Below the pieces are notes generated by a model, which saw only the letters and a program-made list of their open reading frames with translations, was not told the origin of the DNA and searched no databases. DNA of 11,422 nt from TMED14 sp965657195 (GTDB lineage: Bacteria > Bacteroidota > Bacteroidia > Flavobacteriales > Schleiferiaceae): assembly GCA_965657195.1 (NCBI GenBank), contig CBFHNK010000050.1, positions 1 through 11,422 of the forward strand, given 5' to 3'. Position 1 is the first letter of the stretch, and each line of letters opens with the position of its first letter. Positions 1 through 5,048 of this stretch are shown here, piece by piece. Position numbers and translations under genes: made by a program.

Positions 1-1
1 C

Positions 2-772
2 GTCGCGTTGGCCACCGTCGATGCCGAAAATTTGGGTCGCGGAACCCACACCGACGTGCTCGCCATCTCATTCTCGACGCCTGACCATTTGGGCCACCTG
101 ATGGGTCCGCGCGCGCAAGAGTTGATGGATGTGTACCTGCGCCTCGACCTGCAGCTCGGCCAACTTTTTGATGCACTCGACGCTCGCCTCGGACGCGGAA
201 ACTACTACGTGTCACTGACCGCCGACCACGGATCCTGCGACAACTCCAACCAAGCAGCCCTCGAGGGTTTCGCTGTCCAGAATTGGAATGGGCGAGAGCT
301 TGAGGCGCAGTTTGGTGCCTTGATATCTGGTCTGGATCTGGACGAGCCCGGTGTAGTGCACGTAGGCAACGACCAAATTCACCTCAAGAGCAGCGACGAC
401 GACGATTGGGAGCTCGTACGCGACGCCATCATGAAGCACCCCGCCGTCCAGATGGCGTGGACTTCGGATGAAATCCGTAATTCTTGCGACCCCAAGGCCG
501 CCCAGCGCCGCAATGCATTTGATGCGCGCAGCGGACAAGTCTTTTACGAGCTCAAGTCCGGCCACATGGACTACGGAACGGACGGCTGCACACACGGTTC
601 CGGCCACGCCTACGATACCCACGTTCCGGTGGTGTTTATGGGGCCAGGAATTCCCGCAAATGACTCACGCTGGGAGCGTGTGCACCCGCGCGACATCGCC
701 CCTACGTGGTCGATGCTGCTGGGTATCGCACTGCCTTCGAGTGCGACGGGGGATCCGTTGCCGTTGAAGTAG
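2..772 (+). CDS. Alkaline phosphatase family protein (PafA-like), 3' part only
   Basis: This is the C-terminal part of an alkaline-phosphatase-superfamily metal-dependent phosphomonoesterase or phosphodiesterase. The frame is open from the first bases and the N-terminal half, with the nucleophile, lies before the window. Numbering from the TTG at 8, the fragment shows STPDHLGHLMGP (Asp26, His30) and TADHG (Asp73, His74), the paired Asp/His metal ligands of this superfamily. Near residues 195-215 it has THGSGHAYDTHVPVVFMGPG, where a further metal-binding His is expected. These features resemble PafA of Elizabethkingia and relatives, which are secreted or periplasmic enzymes that release phosphate. 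The visible 256 or so codons are about half of the usual 500-550 residues. The stop is TAG at 770-772, immediately followed by the repeat complex. The TTG at 8 is an artefact of the window edge and not a start. The exact substrate cannot be told. Confidence 0.85.
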   Translation, partial: VALATVDAENLGRGTHTDVLAISFSTPDHLGHLMGPRAQELMDVYLRLDLQLGQLFDALDARLGRGNYYVSLTADHGSCDNSNQAALEGFAVQNWNGRELEAQFGALISGLDLDEPGVVHVGNDQIHLKSSDDDDWELVRDAIMKHPAVQMAWTSDEIRNSCDPKAAQRRNAFDARSGQVFYELKSGHMDYGTDGCTHGSGHAYDTHVPVVFMGPGIPANDSRWERVHPRDIAPTWSMLLGIALPSSATGDPLPLK

Positions 773-852
773 CTCGCTAGCAAGGTTGGCTCGTTGGCGA
801 GGTTGGCAAGGTTGGCTGAGATTGGCGAGGTTGGCAAGGTTAGCTCGTTGGC
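773..852 (+). repeat. GGTTGG-type direct repeat array downstream of the phosphatase gene
   Basis: The array starts at the base after the phosphatase stop codon. It is a mosaic of short modules: CAAGGTTGG, CGAGGTTGG, CTCGTTGG and variants (CTGAGATTGG, CAAGGTTAG). The first 17 nt (773-789, CTCGCTAGCAAGGTTGG) match the reverse complement of the 17-bp unit at 1192-1293 in 15 of 17 positions. ATTGGCGAGGTTGGC at 821-835 is identical to the reverse complement of 1293-1307. The array is therefore an inverted relative of the one at the end of nadE. Its function is unknown. It would lie in the 3' untranslated part of the phosphatase transcript. Confidence 0.85.
801..815 (+). other. Potential two-tetrad G-quadruplex (GGTTGGCAAGGTTGG)
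   Basis: The 15-mer has four GG runs with loops TT, CAA and TT. That is the layout of the well-known thrombin-binding DNA aptamer GGTTGGTGTGGTTGG, with only the central loop changed. It lies on the coding strand, 29 nt after the phosphatase stop. Two-tetrad quadruplexes are only moderately stable, so folding in the cell is an inference. Confidence 0.4.
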
Positions 853-864
853 TTTTTGCCCTTT

Positions 865-917
865 GCGCCTGCGGCGCTCGGGCTAGGGCTGCTGCGCAGC
901 TGGGGCCGCTTCGCGGC
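865..917. repeat. Trio of GC-rich palindromes (REP-like block)
   Basis: Three palindromic motifs sit in 53 bp: gcgcc-tgc-ggcgc at 865-877 (5-bp stem, 3-nt loop), gctgcgcagc at 891-900 (10-bp perfect palindrome) and gccgc-ttc-gcggc at 905-917 (5-bp stem, 3-nt loop). Closely spaced GC-rich palindromes between convergent genes resemble the extragenic palindromic (REP/BIME) elements of other bacteria. No T-run follows, so they are not canonical intrinsic terminators on either strand. Whether copies occur elsewhere in the genome cannot be seen from one window. Confidence 0.5.
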
Positions 918-940
918 TACGGCAACTTTGGAGTTTGATT

Positions 941-1040
941 CTCGCAAACGGATATTTTGACTAAATAATTGATTTAGTGACATATAGCGATTTCTGAGCG
1001 CGAGAGAAAAAGTAAAATCCGGTTATAACCGAACGTTTTG
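941..1040. other. AT-rich patch with two palindromes, no gene seen
   Basis: This stretch is clearly richer in A and T than its surroundings. It contains actaaat-aattg-atttagt at 960-978 (7-bp stem, 5-nt loop) and the perfect 12-bp palindrome cggttataaccg at 1020-1031. I see no convincing reading frame, tRNA or promoter here. It could hold a protein-binding site or be decayed DNA. Confidence 0.4.
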
Positions 1041-1046
1041 GTGCGA

Positions 1047-1172
1047 ACCAGTTGCGAGTGACCAGTTGCTAGTAACCAGTTGCTGGTAACAAGTTGCTAG
1101 TGACCAGTTGCTCGCGACCAGTTGCTGGTAACCAGTTTCGAGTGACCAGTTGCTCGTGACCAGTTGCTGGCG
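1047..1172. repeat. Tandem array of nine 14-bp repeats
   Basis: Nine consecutive units of exactly 14 bp, with consensus ACCAGTTGCTNGTR, start at 1047, 1061, 1075, 1089, 1103, 1117, 1131, 1145 and 1159. Variation is concentrated in the last five positions (agta, ggta, agtg, cgcg, cgtg, ggcg). Units such as 1075-1088 and 1117-1130 contain accag-ttg-ctggt, a 5-bp stem with a 3-nt loop, so several repeats could form a hairpin. There are no spacers, so this is a minisatellite and not CRISPR. The length is not a multiple of three, so it is not repetitive coding sequence. Confidence 0.92.
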
Positions 1173-1311
1173 AGCTAACGAGCCAACCTCGCCAACCTTG
1201 CTAACTAGCCAACCTTGCTAACTAGCCAACCTTGCTTACTAGCCAACCTTGCTTACTAGCCAACCTTGCTAACTAGCCAACCTTGCTAACTAGCCAACCT
1301 CGCCAATCGAG
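1173..1311. repeat. 17-bp tandem repeat array overlapping the 3' end of nadE
   Basis: Six units of exactly 17 bp (CCAACCTTGCTAACTAG on this strand) occupy 1192-1293, flanked by diverged copies at 1173-1191 and 1294-1311. Units 1, 2, 5 and 6 are identical and units 3 and 4 share one change (CTTACTAG), an AABBAA order that suggests duplication of pairs. Read on the minus strand, which is the nadE sense, each unit has two TAG triplets in different frames, so any gene reading in is stopped quickly. The nadE stop codon lies in unit 6, and the diverged copy at 1294-1311 encodes the last nadE residues. Confidence 0.92.
1183..1197 (-). other. Potential two-tetrad G-quadruplex on minus strand (GGTTGGCGAGGTTGG)
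   Basis: Read on the minus strand this gives four GG runs with loops TT, CGA and TT, the same layout as the site at 801-815 on the other strand. It lies about 95 nt downstream of the nadE stop, in the nadE sense orientation. Further GGTTGG pairs in the 17-bp array are separated by 11-nt loops. Folding in the cell is an inference. Confidence 0.4.
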
Positions 1312-2108
1312 CAGACCGGAATCGGCCTCATTTTGTGCAGGTTGGCGCGGTGAAATTGGGTGAAGATCACGAAGACTTCGAGGGGGCGGGCGGTGAGGCC
1401 GTGGGTGGTGGCCCAAGTGCGGTCGTCGGTGGTTTCGGGCGTCCAGTGGTGGGCGCGGGCGAATTCCATGGCGGTTTCGAGCTCGGCGTAGGTGGCACCG
1501 AGTTGGTCTTCGTCGGTGCGTCCGTCGGTCCAAAGGCCGTCGGTGGGCGGCGCGTCACGAATGGATTGGGGCACCCCGAGGTGGCGCGCTACTTCGTAGA
1601 CTTGAGACTTGTAGAGGTCGGCAATGGGGCTGAGGTCGACTCCGCCGTCGCCGTATTTGGTGAAGAATCCGACGCCGAAATCTTCGATTTTGTTGCCGGT
1701 TCCGGCCACGAGCAGACCGTGGTTTTGAGCCTCGGCGTATAAGGTGGCCATGCGCAGGCGGGCGCGGGTGTTGGCGAGGGCAAGGTTGCGTTGGGCGGAA
1801 TCGGGCAAAGCCAAAGCCCCCACATGGGCGTCGAAGACGGCCGTGAGGTCCACGCGGCGGGCGGAGACCGCCGCGTGGCGCTGTGCAAGTAGCTGCATCC
1901 ATTCTTGGGCGCGCGACACTTGGTCGGGGGCTTGGTGAATGGGCATTTCGAGAAGGTGGACGTCGAGGCCCGTGGCCGCACAGAGGGCGGCGGTGACGGC
2001 TGAATCGATTCCGCCCGAAATGCCCACGGCGAATCCGCGTGCCCGCGCCTGCTGGGCGTAGGTGCGGAGCCAATCGACTATATGCTGCGTTACGGCGGGG
2101 GCGTTCAT
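1290..2108 (-). CDS. nadE: NAD(+) synthetase, ammonia-dependent type
   Basis: NadE makes NAD+ from deamido-NAD+ and ammonia with ATP, the last step of NAD biosynthesis, in the cytoplasm. The 272-residue product has the N-type ATP pyrophosphatase P-loop SGGIDS at 31-36. It also has GTGNKIEDFGVGFFTKYGDG at 136-155, DLYKSQV at 164-170, a PPTDGLWTD segment near 187-195 and DEDQLG at 199-204, all typical of the family. It lacks the N-terminal nitrilase-like glutaminase domain, so it is the short form using free ammonia. The start ATG (2106-2108) fits family N-termini and lies 17 nt from the divergent gldB start. The nadE-gldB-gldC neighbourhood is conserved in flavobacteria. Oddly, the final codons (IGEVG) and the TAG stop are encoded by a copy of the intergenic repeat, just after the conserved HKMRPIPVC motif. 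Confidence 0.96.
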   Translation of the reverse strand: MNAPAVTQHIVDWLRTYAQQARARGFAVGISGGIDSAVTAALCAATGLDVHLLEMPIHQAPDQVSRAQEWMQLLAQRHAAVSARRVDLTAVFDAHVGALALPDSAQRNLALANTRARLRMATLYAEAQNHGLLVAGTGNKIEDFGVGFFTKYGDGGVDLSPIADLYKSQVYEVARHLGVPQSIRDAPPTDGLWTDGRTDEDQLGATYAELETAMEFARAHHWTPETTDDRTWATTHGLTARPLEVFVIFTQFHRANLHKMRPIPVCSIGEVG

Positions 2109-2113
2109 CGGAC

Positions 2114-2121
2114 TACCTTTG
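2114..2121 (+). promoter_or_regulatory. Candidate -7 element for gldBC (TACCTTTG)
   Basis: This is an exact match to the Bacteroidota -7 consensus TAnnTTTG, inside the 17-nt gap between nadE and gldB. It ends 4 nt before the gldB ATG, so transcription would start at about the start codon and give a leaderless or nearly leaderless mRNA. No good -33 TTTG is seen about 20 nt upstream. Alternatively the match is chance and the real promoter is inside nadE. Confidence 0.35.
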
Positions 2122-2125
2122 GGTT

Positions 2126-3136
2126 ATGCTTACAAGGACGCCAAATTTAGGTCTTTTGTTCACGGGTGCAGCGCTTGCAGTAGTACTGGGATGCCAAAAC
2201 GATCCGTGGGTTGCCGCCGGCGAGGATGCCGAAGCCCAGGCTCAGTCCGCCGTGCTGGCTGAGCGGGACCCTTTGCGGATTGTGCACTTCGCGGATTCGG
2301 TGCTAGGTCTAGATTCCGCCGCCCTCGCCGTGAAGCTCGAAGCCATGGCCCCGCGCCACCCCTTGATTTTTGAGCCCAATTGGCGCGAAAACCTCCCCCC
2401 CTATTTGCTTGATGAGGGCGTTCGGCAGTTGTGGGCGGATGCGCAAAAGGTTCGAGCAAGTACCGCGGATTTTGACCGTCGCGTGCGTCAAATGCTGGAT
2501 CGGGTTGACGGACTTCAGGGGCAGCCGACAGGCTTGCGGATTTATACGTACGTCTCGAGGGCCGAGGAATACGATGTGATTCAGGCCGAGGGTGCCCTTT
2601 TTGTGGCCTGGGATCGCTTTTTAGGGGCGGACCACCCGCTGTACGCCAACGAGGCGACCTACCTGAGGGCCCGACACCATCCCAAACGGATTTATGCGGC
2701 CATCGCGGCGGCGCTGTACAACCCCAGTTCCGCAGGAGGCGGTCAGTTGATTGACGAAATGCTGCGCACTGGCAAGCAGCTGCTCTTCATTCAGACGGTA
2801 CTGAGTGAGGAGGATGCCTACCGCTACCTCACGTATACATCAGGTCAGCAGGAATTTGCAACGACGAACGAACGCGAGCTGTGGGAAACGTTTGTGCGCG
2901 AACGCTGGCTGTACGACCGCCGACTTGACCTCAAGCGAAAGTTGGTCGAGGTGGCTCCGTTCAGTAAACTGGGGTCCGAACGCGACCAGGAGGTTCCGGG
3001 ACAAATCGGAACATGGCTCGGATGGCGCATCATGCAAGCCTACTGGCGGGCCCACCCCGAACTTAGCCTCTGGGAAGTGCTCGAATCGAGCCCAAACAGT
3101 GCCGAACTCATCCAGCAATCCAACTACCGACCATGA
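2126..3136 (+). CDS. gldB: Gliding motility lipoprotein GldB
   Basis: GldB is a membrane-anchored lipoprotein required for gliding in Flavobacterium johnsoniae; its biochemical role is not settled. I chose the ATG at 2126 because it gives a clean lipoprotein signal peptide: basic start (MLTRTP), hydrophobic core, and lipobox VLGC with Cys23 as the lipidated residue. The frame is open upstream to 2039, but that stretch is antisense to nadE and would bury the signal. The mature 336-residue protein carries family features: HFADSVLGLD near 54-63, FLGADHPLY near 165-173, LIDEMLRTGKQLLFIQTVL near 208-226, APFSKLG at 277-283, PGQIGTWLGWRIMQAY at 291-306, and a closing SNYRP. Length matches the family (about 320). 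It overlaps gldC by 4 nt (ATGA), which suggests translational coupling. Confidence 0.93.
   Translation: MLTRTPNLGLLFTGAALAVVLGCQNDPWVAAGEDAEAQAQSAVLAERDPLRIVHFADSVLGLDSAALAVKLEAMAPRHPLIFEPNWRENLPPYLLDEGVRQLWADAQKVRASTADFDRRVRQMLDRVDGLQGQPTGLRIYTYVSRAEEYDVIQAEGALFVAWDRFLGADHPLYANEATYLRARHHPKRIYAAIAAALYNPSSAGGGQLIDEMLRTGKQLLFIQTVLSEEDAYRYLTYTSGQQEFATTNERELWETFVRERWLYDRRLDLKRKLVEVAPFSKLGSERDQEVPGQIGTWLGWRIMQAYWRAHPELSLWEVLESSPNSAELIQQSNYRP
2142..2149 (-). promoter_or_regulatory. Candidate -7 element for nadE (TAAATTTG on minus strand)
   Basis: On the minus strand the sequence reads TAAATTTG, an exact TAnnTTTG match, 33 nt upstream of the nadE ATG. Transcription would begin near 2136, giving a 5' leader of roughly 28 nt. 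The element lies inside the first codons of gldB. No clear -33 TTTG is visible. It faces the gldB element at 2114-2121, so the two promoters would overlap. Confidence 0.45.
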
Positions 3137-3465
3137 AATCACACATTAGTCTCGACATCGAACTGGACGAAAACCGCGTCCCTGAACGCATTCAGTGGTC
3201 CGCGCCCGACGGTGGCGTGGATAAGTCAGACTCCCCGGCAATTATGCTTTCAGTGTGGGACGAGCGCGCCGAGGAACTACTTCGCATCGACCTGTGGACC
3301 AAAGAGATGAAGATGGACCACATGAAAAAGATGTACCACCAGACCCTTTTGGCGCTTGCCGACGGTTTGGAGCGCGCCACGAGTGAAGCCGAGGCCGCTG
3401 AGGACCTTCGGATCTTTGCACGGCACTTCGCCGAGCGCCTTAAGCTAATGGATCCCGCCCGCTGA
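3133..3465 (+). CDS. gldC: Gliding motility protein GldC
   Basis: GldC is a small cytoplasmic protein encoded with gldB; in F. johnsoniae it is needed for full gliding, but its molecular function is unknown. The 110-residue product has the family's signature runs: LDENRVPERIQWSAPDGG at residues 11-28, AIMLSVWDERAEELLRIDLWTKEM near 36-59, and MKKMYHQTLLALADGLERAT near 64-83. It has no signal peptide or membrane segment. The start ATG overlaps the gldB stop (ATGA), so it is probably co-transcribed and coupled. Its last 26 nt overlap the convergent end of engB, so the two stop codons lie inside each other's gene. Confidence 0.95.
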   Translation: MKSHISLDIELDENRVPERIQWSAPDGGVDKSDSPAIMLSVWDERAEELLRIDLWTKEMKMDHMKKMYHQTLLALADGLERATSEAEAAEDLRIFARHFAERLKLMDPAR

Positions 3466-4081
3466 GCTCGGCGTTCACCGAGTCGATGTAGGCAAGTAGT
3501 TTGTCGCGGCCGTAGCCCGTTTCGGCACTCGTTTGAAAGTAGGGCGGAAGTTCAGCCCAGTCCTTAAGGAAGGCTTTTTCGAATGCCGCCCGGTTCTTCA
3601 TTAGGACGGATCCTGAAATCTTGTCGGCCTTTGTGAACACCAGTGAAAATGGCACTCGCCAGGACCCGAGTTGCTTCAAAAATTCAAGATCAACCTGCTG
3701 GGGTTCGAGGCGGCTGTCAATCAGCACAAACACGAGGGCCAGGTTCTTGCGTTCGCGCACGTAGCGTCCGATCATCGCACTGAACGCCGCCCGTTGGGTC
3801 TTGCTCACCTTGGCGTAGCCGTAGCCCGGGAGGTCGGCCAAAACCCAGGTTCCGTGATCAATTTTAAACAGGTTAATTAGCTGTGTTTTACCGGGGCGAC
3901 CCGAGGTCTTGGCGAGGTCCTTTTTACCAACCAACTTGTTGATTAGCGACGACTTACCCACATTTGATCGGCCAATAAACGCGTACTCGGGCAGATCCCA
4001 TTCGGGACACTCATCCACGCGCGGGGACGACAGTACGAACTCGGCGTGCAGGTTTAGGCGCCCTTCACGCTCTGAAGCCAC
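3440..4081 (-). CDS. engB: Ribosome biogenesis GTPase YsxC/EngB
   Basis: EngB (YsxC/YihA) is a TRAFAC-class GTPase that helps assemble the large ribosomal subunit and is often essential. The 213-residue product has all expected motifs: G1 GRSNVGKS at 37-44, switch region GRPGKTQ at 61-67, G3 DLPGYG at 83-88, G4 TKAD at 150-153 and G5 SAET at 185-188. The ATG at 4081 is the only good start; it lies 28 nt inside the end of the upstream hydrolase gene, so both are probably one transcript. The eight residues before LNLHAEFV are an unconserved extension and may reflect start choice within the overlap. The 3' end overlaps gldC by 26 nt tail to tail. In many Bacteroidota this gene sits beside the same hydrolase and the mraZ cluster. 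Confidence 0.96.
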   Translation of the reverse strand: MASEREGRLNLHAEFVLSSPRVDECPEWDLPEYAFIGRSNVGKSSLINKLVGKKDLAKTSGRPGKTQLINLFKIDHGTWVLADLPGYGYAKVSKTQRAAFSAMIGRYVRERKNLALVFVLIDSRLEPQQVDLEFLKQLGSWRVPFSLVFTKADKISGSVLMKNRAAFEKAFLKDWAELPPYFQTSAETGYGRDKLLAYIDSVNAELSGRDPLA

Positions 4082-4818
4082 TGGTCTACAATTGCGTTAA
4101 ACTCTTCGGGATGTTCCATCATCGCCGCGTGTCCGCAGTTGTCGATCCAATTCAGTTCGGAATTGGGAAGGAGCTCATGAAATTTATCAGCTACCTCGGG
4201 GGGGGTTACCGCATCTTGCTTGCCCCATACGAGGCACACGGGCACGTCAAACGATTTTATATCCTCAGCCATGTTGTGGCGAATGGCAGACTTCGAAATC
4301 GCCAACGTCTTGATGGCTTTCATCCGGTCGTTCACCGTTTCAAACACTTGGTCGATGAGCTCCTCGGTGGCAACTTCTTTCACGGCGAACACGTCGCGAA
4401 CGCGCTCGGCGATGTAGTTGCGGTCTCCGCGGCGAGGATAGCTGCTGCCCATTGCGGACTCGTACAGGCCACTCGAGCCCGCGAGCACGAGGCCGGCAAC
4501 ACGCTCCGGATACATTTTTTGAAAGAGCAGGGCGATATGGCCCCCAAGGCTGTTGCCCACGAAGTAGACCTTCTCGTAGCCCATTTTGTCGATGAACTTC
4601 TTGACAAACTTGGTCAGGCTCTTTACTGAGGTCGTCGCCAACGGCATGCTGTACAGCGGAAGCAATGGGACGGTAACCTCATAGCCACGCTGGCTGAAGT
4701 AGTTCAGCTGGTGCTCAAAGTTGCTCAGGGTTCCCATCAATCCATGCAAGAACACGATGGGAGTCCCGGCGCCTTCGGTGAGGTATTCAAATGTTCCGTC
4801 GTTGGTCAGCGTCGACAT
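4054..4818 (-). CDS. Alpha/beta hydrolase fold protein
   Basis: This is a soluble alpha/beta hydrolase of 254 residues with a complete catalytic set. The oxyanion-hole motif HGLMG is at 25-29, the nucleophile elbow GNSLGG at 88-93 has Ser90, the acid is Asp202 in WGKQDAVTPP, and the base is His230 in CGHAAMMEHP. There is no signal peptide, so it should act in the cytoplasm. The substrate cannot be deduced; the fold covers esterases, lipases, haloalkane dehalogenases and C-C bond hydrolases. It is the first gene of a two-gene unit with engB and diverges from mraZ, an arrangement known in many Bacteroidota. An exact TAnnTTTG element lies 22 nt upstream of the ATG. Confidence 0.9.
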   Translation of the reverse strand: MSTLTNDGTFEYLTEGAGTPIVFLHGLMGTLSNFEHQLNYFSQRGYEVTVPLLPLYSMPLATTSVKSLTKFVKKFIDKMGYEKVYFVGNSLGGHIALLFQKMYPERVAGLVLAGSSGLYESAMGSSYPRRGDRNYIAERVRDVFAVKEVATEELIDQVFETVNDRMKAIKTLAISKSAIRHNMAEDIKSFDVPVCLVWGKQDAVTPPEVADKFHELLPNSELNWIDNCGHAAMMEHPEEFNAIVDQWLQSVKGA

Positions 4819-4839
4819 AGGTGCGTTTTAGGAATCCGG

Positions 4840-4847
4840 CAAAGATA
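4840..4847 (-). promoter_or_regulatory. Candidate -7 element for hydrolase-engB (TATCTTTG on minus strand)
   Basis: On the minus strand the sequence reads TATCTTTGC, an exact and typical Bacteroidota -7 element. Its distance of about 22 nt to the hydrolase ATG gives a leader of roughly 15-18 nt. I see no clear TTTG about 20 nt further upstream. The region 4819-5071 otherwise holds only the mraZ control sites; no gene is seen in it. Confidence 0.6.
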
Positions 4848-5005
4848 CGGAAACTGTGAAAAGGACTTGTGGAACGCCCCGACTTCCCTCGAAACACAGC
4901 TCCCTACCCACTCCTTGAGGACTTTGCCGAAACGGCACAAGAAACCCGAAACAAGAAACTGTTTTTCAGAGTGTTAGATTCGAGATGGAAAAGTTATTCA
5001 CAATT

Positions 5006-5031
5006 GTGGGAGAAAGTGGGTGTTTGTGGGA
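5006..5031 (+). promoter_or_regulatory. MraZ operator: three GTGGG boxes at 10-bp spacing
   Basis: GTGGGA (5006-5011), GTGGGT (5016-5021) and GTGGGA (5026-5031) repeat at exactly 10 bp, putting all three on one face of the helix. This matches the operator bound by E. coli MraZ: TGGGN direct repeats separated by 5 nt ahead of mraZ. The third box ends 9 nt before the -7 element at 5041 and the second falls where -33 would be, so bound MraZ should block RNA polymerase. This predicts autorepression of mraZ and the downstream dcw genes. Confidence 0.85.
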
Positions 5032-5040
5032 GGAACTCGG

Positions 5041-5048
5041 TACTTTTG
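5041..5048 (+). promoter_or_regulatory. Candidate -7 element of the dcw cluster promoter (TACTTTTG)
   Basis: This is an exact TAnnTTTG match 23 nt upstream of the mraZ ATG and directly after the MraZ boxes. Transcription would start near 5053-5055. A TTTG exists at 5023-5026, but only 14 nt separate it from the -7 element instead of about 20, so a good -33 is lacking. This may reflect overlap with the operator. Confidence 0.65.

Noticed and set aside
833..860. Intrinsic terminator after the phosphatase gene (ggcaa ... ttgcc with a T-run)
   Set aside because: The stem is 5 bp plus G-T pairs and the T-run lies inside the closing arm, not after it; too weak to call.
773..1289. A mobile element or integron in the repeat-rich gap
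   Set aside because: No transposase or integrase frame is present, and there are no clear terminal inverted repeats with a target duplication.
1047..1293. CRISPR array
   Set aside because: Units of 14 and 17 bp are directly adjacent with no unique spacers, and no cas genes are present.
1335..1742. 135-codon open frame on the plus strand across nadE
   Set aside because: It is glycine/valine-rich and antisense to a gene with complete NadE motifs; a shadow frame.
2039..2125. Upstream start for gldB at 2039
   Set aside because: It would overlap the start of nadE and put 29 arginine-rich residues before a clear lipoprotein signal peptide.
5023..5026. TTTG as the -33 element of the mraZ promoter
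   Set aside because: Only 14 nt separate it from the -7 element; the Bacteroidota promoter spacing is about 19-21 nt.
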